From RGIG529 sp963929765 (GTDB lineage: Bacteria > Bacillota > Clostridia > Oscillospirales > Oscillospiraceae): a stretch of DNA of 64,000 nt. The notes under the pieces are model-generated. The model saw only the letters and a list, made by a program, of their open reading frames with translations. It ran no database searches and had not been told where the DNA came from. The stretch lies in contig CAWVKD010000056.1 in the NCBI GenBank assembly GCA_963929765.1, positions 1 through 64,000 on the forward strand. The letters run 5' to 3'. Positions 18,044 through 26,822 of the stretch are shown here, piece after piece. Position numbers and translations under genes: made by a program. Each line of letters starts with the position of its first letter. The stretch's first letter is position 1.

Positions 18044-20563
18044 TTATGCTTTCTCTTCGTTGCCCTCTTCCTCTGTTTCTTCTCGTTCTGTTCTTGCCAA
18101 AGAAATAACTTTTGATCCTTCTGCTACTCGCATTAAAATAACACCTTTCGTATTTCTTCCATACAAATTAACGTCTTTTGCTGCCATGCGAATAATGGTA
18201 CCATCATCAGAAATAATCATAATATCATCGTCTTCATCTACAACCTTAACAGCCGCTACTTTTCCTGTCTTTTCTGTAATGGAATAATTTTGAAGGCCAA
18301 ATCCACCTCTATGCTGAGGTTGACGATTTCCATCTGTCTCATCCTCTAAATTACCGCCTCTAAGATATTCTTCAATACTGGTCCGCTTTCCGTATCCGTT
18401 TTCTGTTACGGTAAGCAAAGCACCTTTCTTTCTTGCCCTGGCAGCGCCTATTACATAGTCTCCATCTCGCAAACGAATTCCTCGTACACCAACGGCATCA
18501 CGGCCCATGACCCGGACATCCGTTTCTTTGAAACAGATAGCCATACCATCATGGGTTGCTAAAATAATATTTTGATTTCCATCTGTCTCACGAACAGAAA
18601 TAAGCTCATCATTTTCTTCTAAATGAATGGCACGAATGCCTGACTTTCGAGCTGTATTGATAGAAGCCAATGTAATTCGTTTCACAGTTCCTGCCTTTGT
18701 AATCATGGTAAGATACTGATTTTCTGGAAATTCCCGTACATGAATCATCGTATTGACTTTTTCTCCTGGTTCAAGAGGTAAAATATTGACTAAGTTGGTT
18801 CCCTTCGCTGTCCGTCCTGCCTCTGGAATGAGATATCCTTTTTTTCGATGTACTTTGCCACGATTTGTAAAGAATAAAATATAGTCATGAGTCGACGCCA
18901 CAAAGAGTGTTTCTACAAAATCTTCCTCTCTCGTCGTCATTGCTGTAATTCCCTTGCCACCTCTTTTTTGTGTTCTATAAGTAGAGGCAGGCATACGCTT
19001 AATATAGCCAGCATCTGTTAATGTATAGACGCAATCTTCCTCTTCGATCAAATCTTCAATGTCAATTTCATCTTCTACCGCTTCAATAACAGTCCGACGA
19101 GGATTGTTGTACTTTGCTTTGATTTCCAATAATTCTTCTTTTAATAATTCTTTCCGCAACTCATCTGATGCAAGAAGAGATTGATACCACTTGATTTTTT
19201 CCAAAAGTTCTTTATACTCTTGTTCAATTTTATCTCGTTCTAAACCTTGCAAACGTCTCAGTTGCATTTCCAAAATAGCTTGAGCTTGGACTTCTGAAAG
19301 GGAAAAACGATCCATCAGCCGCTCTTTTGCATCATCATAGCTAGTACGAATAATTTGAATCACTTCATCTATATGATCCACTGCAATACGCAGTCCTTCC
19401 AACAGATGAGCCCTTTCTTGCACTTTTCGTAGATCATATTTGGTACGCCGAACAATTACTTCCTGCTGATAAGCAATATATTCATCTAAAATATCACGCA
19501 AAGATAAAATTTTTGGCTGACTCTGATTGTCTACTAGTGCCAATAATACAACTGCAAATGTAATTTGCAGCTGTGTGGAATTAAACAAGCGATTCAAAAC
19601 CACCTGTGGGTTGGCATCACGTTTTAATTCAATGACAATTCGCATACCTTCCCGGTCAGACTCATCTCGTAATCCAGAGATCCCTTCTAGTCTTTTATCT
19701 CTTACCTGTTCTGCAATATTTTCAATCAGTCTTGCTTTATTTACCTGATATGGGAGTTCTGTTACAATAATCCTCGTTCTATTTTGTCCAAACTCTTCCA
19801 TTTCTGTTTGAGCTCGAACTTTGATTCTCCCTTTCCCAGTAGCATAAGCGGCTCGAATTCCTGCTCGTCCCATAATTCTACCATATGTTGGAAAATCTGG
19901 GCCTTTGATATGTTCCATCAAGTCATCCAATGTGGCATCAGGATGATCCAATACACATATGACAGCATCAATGGTCTCTCCCAGATTATGGGGTGGAATA
20001 TTTGTCGTCATTCCCACTGCAATACCAGAAGAGCCATTCACTAATAAATTAGGGAATCGAGAAGGTAATACAATGGGTTCTTTTCGAGTTTCATCGAAGT
20101 TTGGCAAAAAGTCTACGGTTTCTTTGTCTATATCTCGCAACATTTCGTTGGAAATTTTTGCCATTCTTGCTTCTGTGTATCGGTATGCTGCTGCAGGATC
20201 GCCATCTACAGAACCAAAATTTCCCCGGCCTTCTACCAAGGGATATCGCATAGAAAAATCTTGTGCCAAACGTACCATGGCATCATAAACAGACTGATCA
20301 CCGTGAGGATGATATTTTTTTAAGGTATCGCCTACCGTAGCAACAGATTTGGAAAATTTATTATTGGAAGTCAAGCCGCCTTCATACATGGTATAGAGAA
20401 TACGGCGATGAACCGGTTTTAATCCATCTCGTACATCTGGCAAAGCACGCCCTACGATAACAGACATTGCATAGTCGATGTAAGCCGTCTGCATTTCTTT
20501 TTCCAGGTTGATTTCTACAATCGTTTGATCTGGAAAGGAAATATCTTTTGATTTTTCTTTCAT
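18044..20563 (-). CDS. gyrA: DNA gyrase subunit A
   Basis: Breakage-reunion subunit of gyrase. 839 residues, normal length. The catalytic tyrosine is Y129 in AAYRYTEARM. The C-terminal half holds the beta-pinwheel repeats and the gyrase box region (QKRGGKGI near 555). In the quinolone-resistance region the sequence HPHGDQSVYD puts Gln90 at the position of E. coli Ser83; Asp94 (E. coli Asp87) is kept. ATG at 20563 with AGGAGG, 12 bases after gyrB. Confidence 0.97.
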   Translation of the reverse strand: MKEKSKDISFPDQTIVEINLEKEMQTAYIDYAMSVIVGRALPDVRDGLKPVHRRILYTMYEGGLTSNNKFSKSVATVGDTLKKYHPHGDQSVYDAMVRLAQDFSMRYPLVEGRGNFGSVDGDPAAAYRYTEARMAKISNEMLRDIDKETVDFLPNFDETRKEPIVLPSRFPNLLVNGSSGIAVGMTTNIPPHNLGETIDAVICVLDHPDATLDDLMEHIKGPDFPTYGRIMGRAGIRAAYATGKGRIKVRAQTEMEEFGQNRTRIIVTELPYQVNKARLIENIAEQVRDKRLEGISGLRDESDREGMRIVIELKRDANPQVVLNRLFNSTQLQITFAVVLLALVDNQSQPKILSLRDILDEYIAYQQEVIVRRTKYDLRKVQERAHLLEGLRIAVDHIDEVIQIIRTSYDDAKERLMDRFSLSEVQAQAILEMQLRRLQGLERDKIEQEYKELLEKIKWYQSLLASDELRKELLKEELLEIKAKYNNPRRTVIEAVEDEIDIEDLIEEEDCVYTLTDAGYIKRMPASTYRTQKRGGKGITAMTTREEDFVETLFVASTHDYILFFTNRGKVHRKKGYLIPEAGRTAKGTNLVNILPLEPGEKVNTMIHVREFPENQYLTMITKAGTVKRITLASINTARKSGIRAIHLEENDELISVRETDGNQNIILATHDGMAICFKETDVRVMGRDAVGVRGIRLRDGDYVIGAARARKKGALLTVTENGYGKRTSIEEYLRGGNLEDETDGNRQPQHRGGFGLQNYSITEKTGKVAAVKVVDEDDDIMIISDDGTIIRMAAKDVNLYGRNTKGVILMRVAEGSKVISLARTEREETEEEGNEEKA

Positions 20564-20575
20564 TTCTTACACCTC

Positions 20576-22501
20576 CTAAATGTCCAAATTCATCACATAT
20601 TTAGCATTTTGTTCAATATATTCTCGGCGCGGTTCTACTTTCTCTCCCATAAGCAATGTAAAAATTTCATCTGCTTTGACAGCATCATCTAGTGTAATAC
20701 GCTTTAAAATGCGAGTTTCCGGATTCATCGTAGTATCCCATAATTCATGGAAATCCATTTCACCCAGACCTTTGTTTCTGGAAATTTCTACTTTTCCTCT
20801 ACCATCTTCACCACGCATTTCAGCAGAAATACGATCCCTCTCTTTTTCATCAAAGGCATATCGAACTGTCTTTCCACGCTCTAATTTAAAGAGAGGAGGT
20901 TGGGCAGCATAAACATAACCACCTTCCACCAGTGGACGCATAAACCGGAAGAAAAATGTCAAAAGCAATGTGCGGATATGGGCTCCATCTACATCAGCAT
21001 CTGCCATAATAATCACTTTATGATATCGTAGCTTACTAACATCGAATTCCTCTCCTATACCAGCACCTAAAGCCATAATAACCGGCGATAACTTATCATT
21101 GCCATACACCTTATCTGCTCTTGCCTTTTCTACATTGAGCATTTTTCCCCATAATGGCAAAATAGCCTGGAATCGAGAATCACGACCTTGCTTAGCTGAT
21201 CCGCCAGCAGAGTCACCTTCTACAATATACAACTCTGTCAAAGATGGATCTCGTTCATTGCAGTCAGCCAATTTTCCTGGAAGTGTTAATCCTTCCAGCG
21301 CATTTTTCCGACGAATGTTTTCTCTGGCTTTTCGCGCTGCTTCTCTGGCTCTTGATGCAGTTAGCGCTTTTTCCAATATCGTACGACCTACTGTTGGATT
21401 TTCTTCTAAAAATGTTTCCAGCTTTTCCGATACTAGGTTATCAACTAAAGTGCGAATTTCTGAATTTCCCAGTTTTGCTTTTGTTTGTCCTTCAAACTGA
21501 GCCTCTACTAATTTAACAGAGATGATTGCTGTTAATCCTTCCCTACAATCTTCACCAGAAAGCTTTTCCTCGTTTTTTAAAAGTCCACTCTTTTTTCCAT
21601 ATTCGTTTAGGACACGTGTCATTGCCGATTTGAATCCAGTTTCATGCATTCCACCTTCTGATGTATGAATATTATTGGCAAATGACAAAATCATTTCATT
21701 ATAACCATCTGTGTATTGAATGGCAATTTCAGCAGCAGAATCGTCTCGTTTTCCTGCAATATAGATCACTTCTTCATGAAGAGGTGTTTTATTACGGTTT
21801 ATATATTGAACAAAGGAACGGATACCTCCTTCATAGTGCATCTCATCCCTTTTCTCCTGCCCTATTCGATTGTCAATGGTTAGTATTTTGAGTCCAGCAT
21901 TTAAAAATGCTTGTTCTCGCATTCGGGTATGAAGAATATCGTATTGATACACCCAATCCTCAAAGATTTCTTTATCCGGCTGAAACATTACTTTTGTACC
22001 TGTCTTATCTGTTTCACCAATGATCTTCATCTCTTGAGTTACATGTCCCCGTGCAAATTTCATCTGATAACATTTTCCATCTTTGCAAACTTCTACTACC
22101 AACCACTCTGATAGAGCATTGACAACAGAAGCACCCACACCATGAAGACCTCCGGATACTTTATAGCCGCCGCCTCCAAACTTGCCTCCGGCATGTAGCA
22201 CCGTATATACAACTTCCAGTGCAGGCTTTCCTGTAGCGTGTAAATCTACTGGAATACCACGACCATTGTCAATAACTGTTATGGATTCCCCTTCTTCAAT
22301 AGAAACAATAATCTCATTACAGTAACCAGCCAGGGCTTCGTCGATGGCATTGTCTACAATTTCATAAACGAGATGATGCAGACCACTGGACGAAGTAGAA
22401 CCAATATACATACCAGGCCGTTTCCGTACCGCCTCCAATCCTTCCAATACTTGGATTTGATCTGCACTATATTCTTGTTCTTTTTTAAATTGATCTGCCA
22501 T
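20576..22501 (-). CDS. gyrB: DNA gyrase subunit B
   Basis: ATPase subunit of gyrase. 641 residues from the ATG at 22501, chosen for its GGGAGG and because it gives the usual MADQ-type start. GHKL ATPase motifs: EIVDNAIDEALAG, DNGRGIPVD and GGLHGVGASVVN. The Toprim motifs are EGDSAGGSAKQGRD and IMADADVDGAHI. The segment LPLWGKMLNVEKAR has Trp where E. coli has Lys447. It overlaps the remB stop by 17 bases. Confidence 0.97.
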   Translation of the reverse strand: MADQFKKEQEYSADQIQVLEGLEAVRKRPGMYIGSTSSSGLHHLVYEIVDNAIDEALAGYCNEIIVSIEEGESITVIDNGRGIPVDLHATGKPALEVVYTVLHAGGKFGGGGYKVSGGLHGVGASVVNALSEWLVVEVCKDGKCYQMKFARGHVTQEMKIIGETDKTGTKVMFQPDKEIFEDWVYQYDILHTRMREQAFLNAGLKILTIDNRIGQEKRDEMHYEGGIRSFVQYINRNKTPLHEEVIYIAGKRDDSAAEIAIQYTDGYNEMILSFANNIHTSEGGMHETGFKSAMTRVLNEYGKKSGLLKNEEKLSGEDCREGLTAIISVKLVEAQFEGQTKAKLGNSEIRTLVDNLVSEKLETFLEENPTVGRTILEKALTASRAREAARKARENIRRKNALEGLTLPGKLADCNERDPSLTELYIVEGDSAGGSAKQGRDSRFQAILPLWGKMLNVEKARADKVYGNDKLSPVIMALGAGIGEEFDVSKLRYHKVIIMADADVDGAHIRTLLLTFFFRFMRPLVEGGYVYAAQPPLFKLERGKTVRYAFDEKERDRISAEMRGEDGRGKVEISRNKGLGEMDFHELWDTTMNPETRILKRITLDDAVKADEIFTLLMGEKVEPRREYIEQNAKYVMNLDI

Positions 22502-22793
22502 GGATGTCCTCCCTTGTTTGATCAGACCAGTCACCGTCTGAAAAATGGCTTTCTGCTCGCTTTAATAATGTGCTAGGGGAAAGTTGTGACAAGTAAATAA
22601 TGCTTTCCCCTTCTTGCATGCAAAGAACAAATGATTTTGGTAGTTCTTCGCTAATACTAATCACACGACCTGATTTTTCTGCCTCTTTTAGAAATTGCCG
22701 TGTCCAATAGGAACTTGTCGTGTTATCTAAGTCAAAAATACCTAATATGGATTGAAATGGTACTACAGTATTTTGCCCTAAATGTAAATACAT
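22485..22793 (-). CDS. remB: RemB/YaaB-like DUF370 regulator
   Basis: 102 residues; the DUF370 fold begins at once with MYLHLGQNTVVPFQSILGIF. Bacillus RemB/YaaB sits at this same place, between recF and gyrB; the related RemA is a DNA-binding regulator of matrix genes. Start is the ATG at 22793 with AAAGGAGT upstream; a longer reading from 22832 would nearly touch recF and lacks family similarity. Residues beyond about 80 are a short variable tail. Function in this organism is unknown. Confidence 0.8.
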   Translation of the reverse strand: MYLHLGQNTVVPFQSILGIFDLDNTTSSYWTRQFLKEAEKSGRVISISEELPKSFVLCMQEGESIIYLSQLSPSTLLKRAESHFSDGDWSDQTREDIHGRSI

Positions 22794-22821
22794 ACACACT
22801 ACTCCTTTTCTTTTAAGACAG

Positions 22822-23931
22822 TCACACTGCATGAATCATACCGTGTTCAATCCGAAATTGTGAACCATTGATTTTTTCTGTTAAGGGTGTTGTTTGACAA
22901 CTGGTAATGAAAACTTGCCCTTCTTTGATTTGGTGAAGTACAAACGATTGACGCTTTTCATCTAATTCACTCATAACATCATCCAAAAACAGGACTGGAT
23001 ACTCACCCCGATCCAAAAAATGAATTTCTCGCTCTGCCAATTTCAGAGACAATGCAGCTGTACGAACTTGTCCTTGAGAACCATAGGACTTTAATGGTTG
23101 ACCTGAAAGAAAAACGGTAAAATCATCTTTGTGAGGTCCGGATAAACATGACTTAGATGCCAATTCTCCATGATAATGGGTCTTTTGATGTTCCAAAAGC
23201 CAATGATAGATTTCTTCTACTGGAGCTGTGGGGTCTTGTACTGTGGAAACTGTTTTATATTCCAGATGAGGCAATTCTACCCCACCAGAACAGGCATTGT
23301 GATAAGAGGAAAATAAAACTGCCAATTTTTTTAAATATTGAGCTCGATAAAAAATCAAAACAGCTCCATGTCGGGCCATATCAAGATTAAACGTTTCCAA
23401 TAAGGCGAGAAGAGAAGGTTTCTGTTCCCAATCTCTTAATATTCTTGTTTTGTGTTCATAAAGTCGATGAAATTGTGACAATGCTTCTGCATATCTTGGA
23501 CGAAGTTGACATAAACTTTGATCCAAAAACCGCCGCCGGGCAGAAGCTCCAGCCCAAATGATGGATAGGTCTTCTGGTGAAAATAAAACCGTGCGTAGAA
23601 CATCAGAAAGAAATGATGCTGTTTTTTGCTTAACACCACCAATTAAAATTTTCCGGCGGCCGTATCGAGATAAGATAATTTCAATAGAAAATAATCGATT
23701 TCTAGACCAAACTGTTGCATTGATTTCCGCCTTTTCCTGGCCAAATTGAATCAGTTCTTTATCTCCTCGGGTACGATGAGATTTTGCACAGGATAGATAA
23801 GAAGCTGCTTCTAAAAGATTTGTTTTTCCTTGAGCATTTTCTCCAAAAATAAGGTTACAATGATTAGAAAAATGGGCATCAGCCTCATTATAATTTCGAA
23901 AATGAGAGAGAGAAATGGTTTGAATCTCCAT
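22822..23931 (-). CDS. recF: DNA replication and repair protein RecF
   Basis: SMC-like ATPase that helps load RecA at gaps via RecO and RecR. 369 residues. Walker A GENAQGKTNLLEA near residue 30; signature GSQGQVRTAALSLKLAE near 285; Walker B PVLFLDDVMSELD near 310. The ATG is four bases past the dnaN stop, so coupled. In Bacillus a small S4 gene (yaaA) lies between dnaN and recF; here it is absent. Confidence 0.95.
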   Translation of the reverse strand: MEIQTISLSHFRNYNEADAHFSNHCNLIFGENAQGKTNLLEAASYLSCAKSHRTRGDKELIQFGQEKAEINATVWSRNRLFSIEIILSRYGRRKILIGGVKQKTASFLSDVLRTVLFSPEDLSIIWAGASARRRFLDQSLCQLRPRYAEALSQFHRLYEHKTRILRDWEQKPSLLALLETFNLDMARHGAVLIFYRAQYLKKLAVLFSSYHNACSGGVELPHLEYKTVSTVQDPTAPVEEIYHWLLEHQKTHYHGELASKSCLSGPHKDDFTVFLSGQPLKSYGSQGQVRTAALSLKLAEREIHFLDRGEYPVLFLDDVMSELDEKRQSFVLHQIKEGQVFITSCQTTPLTEKINGSQFRIEHGMIHAV

Positions 23932-23935
23932 TTCT

Positions 23936-25051
23936 TTAACCGCCCGCTTTTAACCGTACTGGTAATACCATATAGAGAAAATGCTCATCATCCTCTTCTT
24001 CAGGAAGAATGAAACAAGGAGAAACGCTGGTGTTTAACTTAATTCTAATGGTATCTGCGGGTACAGACTTAAGAACGTCTAACAAAAATCGGTTGTTGAA
24101 ACCAATTTCCAAATTTGTTCCATCTCCTTCTATGGGACAGATATCTGAAGCGCTTCCAATGGCAGTGTTTGTTTTAATCAAAAGAGATTGATTGCCAAAT
24201 GTGCAGCGTAGTGGACTTTTCAGTTTTTCATTGATGATTAAAGAAACACGATCTACACTTTTTAACAGTTCTTTTGCATCTGCCTTTAGAGAGATAGGAT
24301 GATGGTTGGATATAGCTTGATGATAGTTGAGAAAATCACCTTCTAACCTTCGGGATAAAAGTGTGGTATCTCCTATTTGAAAGGTTACATGTCTGTTTCC
24401 TAATGAAATGATAACCATTTCTTCTTTATCTGAAGCAATTTTTTCAACTTCAGATAAGGCAGATCCAGGAACAACGAAAGAATAAGCAGAATCACTATCT
24501 TGCACTTTAACAGGTTCTTTCCGTAGAGCGAGACGATAACCATCTACAGAGACAAGCGTGAGTTGATTGTCTTTTATGTCAAAAAGGGATCCTGTATGGA
24601 TAGGTTTGCTCTCATCATGGCTGACAGCAAATAAAGTTTCAGAAATCATATGTTTGAGTGTGGATTCAGGAATGGATAAAGTATGGAGCTGTTCAACGGC
24701 AGGTAATTCTGGAAAATCGTCTGGGGATATGCTGTTGATAGTAAAGTGAGCGGATAAGCAGGAAATGGTGATGATTTCATTTTCTAAGGAAAAGAAAACA
24801 GTATCATCGGGGAGACGGCGAATGATTTCAACAAAAAGGCGTGCGTTAACGACAGTAGTCCCGGGGTGGTCAATCAATGCGGGGCAGAAAGTTTGAATTC
24901 CGGTTTCTAGATTGTATCCTGTTATTTTTAAGGAATCAGTAGCTTGAATAAAAAGACCTTCAAGAGCAGGAATCGTGCTTTTTGTGGAAACTGCTCTGGA
25001 AGCAGTAAGAATGGAATTTAGAAGAATGGCTTTTTCACAGGAGAATTTCAT
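23936..25051 (-). CDS. dnaN: DNA polymerase III beta subunit (sliding clamp)
   Basis: Ring-shaped processivity clamp. 371 residues from the ATG at 25051, which has GGAGG six bases upstream. A longer reading to 25264 would translate the AT-rich oriC spacer and is rejected. Three clamp repeats are discernible: KFSCEKAILLNSILTASRAV at the start, TLVSVDGYRLALRK near 155, and the C-terminal LYMVLPVRL. The plus-strand base composition changes within this gene (see findings). Confidence 0.96.
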   Translation of the reverse strand: MKFSCEKAILLNSILTASRAVSTKSTIPALEGLFIQATDSLKITGYNLETGIQTFCPALIDHPGTTVVNARLFVEIIRRLPDDTVFFSLENEIITISCLSAHFTINSISPDDFPELPAVEQLHTLSIPESTLKHMISETLFAVSHDESKPIHTGSLFDIKDNQLTLVSVDGYRLALRKEPVKVQDSDSAYSFVVPGSALSEVEKIASDKEEMVIISLGNRHVTFQIGDTTLLSRRLEGDFLNYHQAISNHHPISLKADAKELLKSVDRVSLIINEKLKSPLRCTFGNQSLLIKTNTAIGSASDICPIEGDGTNLEIGFNNRFLLDVLKSVPADTIRIKLNTSVSPCFILPEEEDDEHFLYMVLPVRLKAGG

Positions 25052-25285
25052 AGGGGCCTCCTTAATTAAAGAGTAAAAGTGGGAGTATAAGAAAAAAGAA
25101 AGGATAAAATAGTAAAAGAAGTAGTAGGCAAAGTGGAATGTGGAAACATGGGAAAAAAGGTTGAAATGCAAGGGTAAATTTATCCACATGAGGATGAAAG
25201 CTTTTCCACAGAGAAGGATGTACTGCGGAGGGTAAGAGTGTTTTCCACATGAAGATGTCCACATGTTAATATAATGTGGAAGGAT
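25052..25285. other. oriC: oriC, dnaA-dnaN part (DnaA boxes and unwinding region)
   Basis: AT-rich, gene-free spacer between dnaA and dnaN. It contains a perfect DnaA box TTATCCACA at 25180-25188, near-boxes TTTTCCACA at 25202-25210 and 25241-25249, a weaker ATGTCCACA at 25255-25263, and an opposite-strand GTTTCCACA at 25139-25147. The purine-rich AT stretch 25070-25127 on the dnaN side is the likely unwinding element. Together with the boxes upstream of dnaA this gives the bipartite plan known from Bacillus. Confidence 0.85.
25110..25127 (+). other. DnaA-trio-like triplet run
   Basis: Six consecutive triplets TAG TAA AAG AAG TAG TAG on the plus strand, all fitting the DnaA-trio pattern (T/A)A(G/A). 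They are followed by a GC-richer spacer and then a DnaA box at 25139. This matches the Bacillus basal unwinding system, where DnaA filaments extend from the box onto single-stranded trios. Confidence 0.65.
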
Positions 25286-26602
25286 TTAGTAGTTGTGGGC
25301 GTTGATATTTGCTGTAATATCTTTTACGACTTCTGAAATTTGAGAGTTTGTTTTGAGCATTTCTTCTATGCGTGATATGGAATGCATTGCCGTGGTATGG
25401 TCTCTGCCATTGAATTCTTTTCCTATGTCAGAGAGAGATAGATTTGTCATTCGTCGAATTAAATACATTGCAATTTGTCTGGCAAGGACAGTGGTTCGAT
25501 TGCGTTGTTGACCACGTAAGTCTTTGTTTTCCAAATTGTAGAATTTACAGACTTCGTCGATGATTAGAGAGGCAGATGGAAGAAGATCGGATTGATCTTT
25601 GAACATGTCTCTGACAGCGCGAGATACCGTATTAACATTGATGCTATCATCCATAAGATCACGAAATGCTAATATTTTATTGACGGTTCCTTCAATTTGA
25701 CGGACATTAGCCGTTACATTTTCTGCTATGTATTCTAGCACAGCATCAGGCAAGTCCATTCCCAGTCGAATGGCTTTTGTTTTTATGATAGCAAGACGAG
25801 TTTCATAGTCAGGTGGCTGAACATCTGCCAACAGGCCCCACTCAAACCGAGTTTTTAGACGATCTTCTAATCGTGTCATTTCTTTTGGGGGTCGATCCGA
25901 AGTGAGGACGATCTGTTTTTTTTCTTCATACAGACAATTGAAGGTGTGAAAAAATTCTTCTTGTGTTTGCACTTTGCCTGCAATGAACTGAATATCGTCT
26001 ACCAAGAATAGATTTGCTTGTCGATATTTATCTCGAAATTCTGCATTTTTCCCTTCACGAATGGACTTGACCAATTCGTTGGTAAAATCGTCTCCTTTTA
26101 CATAGACAATTTTATAGTCTGGATGATTTTTTTTAACAGTATGTGCGATAGCGTGAAGCAGGTGGGTTTTCCCGAGGCCTGATTCTCCATAGATAAACAA
26201 TGGATTATAGGTTTGAGCAGGATGATCTGCCACGGAACGAGCAGCAGCATGGGCAAATTTATTGGAACTACCTACAATGAAATTTTCAAATGTATATTCA
26301 TCTTTTACAATCATTGGTTGGGTGGATAGATGTTCTTCATTACGTTGTTGCATTTCTAGTTCACCCAGAACTTGCACTTCAAAATCTGCAGAAAACAACT
26401 CATGTAATGCGTCTTTTAAAAGGGGGATGTATCGTCTTGTAATGATTTCTCGTTTATATTCTGAAGGGGTATACAAAAGGAGGGCCGTATCTGTTATATC
26501 CACTGGAACGGTATCATCAAACCAGGTGGTAATTGTAGTGGATGTCAACTGCGGCTCCAAAATTTCCATGATTTTTTTCCATACATCAAAAGATGAATTC
26601 AT
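25286..26602 (-). CDS. dnaA: Chromosomal replication initiator DnaA
   Basis: Binds DnaA boxes and melts oriC. 438 residues. Domain I (about 1-85) binds partner proteins; domain III is the AAA+ ATPase with GESGLGKTHLLHA near residue 145, LVDDIQFIAGK near 205 and sensor TSDRPP near 240. Domain IV has the DNA-binding signature GRDHTTAMHSI near 400. The ATG at 26602 has only a weak ribosome site (GGCGAGG at a long distance). It is monocistronic-looking at the 5' side, with its own promoter and DnaA boxes upstream. Confidence 0.97.
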   Translation of the reverse strand: MNSSFDVWKKIMEILEPQLTSTTITTWFDDTVPVDITDTALLLYTPSEYKREIITRRYIPLLKDALHELFSADFEVQVLGELEMQQRNEEHLSTQPMIVKDEYTFENFIVGSSNKFAHAAARSVADHPAQTYNPLFIYGESGLGKTHLLHAIAHTVKKNHPDYKIVYVKGDDFTNELVKSIREGKNAEFRDKYRQANLFLVDDIQFIAGKVQTQEEFFHTFNCLYEEKKQIVLTSDRPPKEMTRLEDRLKTRFEWGLLADVQPPDYETRLAIIKTKAIRLGMDLPDAVLEYIAENVTANVRQIEGTVNKILAFRDLMDDSINVNTVSRAVRDMFKDQSDLLPSASLIIDEVCKFYNLENKDLRGQQRNRTTVLARQIAMYLIRRMTNLSLSDIGKEFNGRDHTTAMHSISRIEEMLKTNSQISEVVKDITANINAHNY

Positions 26603-26652
26603 AACATCAGACCTCGCCTTTATCCTTTTCCGTGATGATAATTTTACATTTC

Positions 26653-26681
26653 ATTATATCAAAATTTTGAATAAGACGCAA
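26653..26681 (-). promoter_or_regulatory. dnaA promoter
   Basis: Minus-strand TTGCGT and TATAAT separated by 17 bases, about 50 bases upstream of the dnaA start. DnaA boxes immediately upstream would allow autoregulation by DnaA. Confidence 0.65.
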
Positions 26682-26685
26682 CGAT

Positions 26686-26719
26686 TTTTCCACATATCCA
26701 CAGTTAAGACGGTGGAAAA
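26686..26719. promoter_or_regulatory. Upstream DnaA-box cluster (second oriC part)
   Basis: TTTTCCACA at 26686-26694 is abutted by ATATCCACA at 26694-26702, with an opposite-strand TTTTCCACC at 26711-26719. They lie just upstream of the dnaA promoter, matching the incA/incB position in Bacillus. Confidence 0.7.
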
Positions 26720-26822
26720 CCCAAAGAAAATTACCAGATCTTTCTTGAGTATTCCACCATTTGACAAATATTTTTGATTTTTTCAATCTATGATTATTGT
26801 GGGTCTTTGCGTTTTTATCTTT

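Noticed and set aside
21127..21170. Trp in GyrB at the E. coli Lys447 position as a drug-resistance change
   Set aside because: I believe PLWGKMLNVEKAR is common in clostridial GyrB, so it is probably ordinary variation.
25052..25264. Extended dnaN start at 25264 that would add about 70 residues
   Set aside because: The added part is a low-complexity translation of the AT-rich origin spacer with its DnaA boxes; the ATG at 25051 has a strong ribosome site and the standard beta-clamp start.
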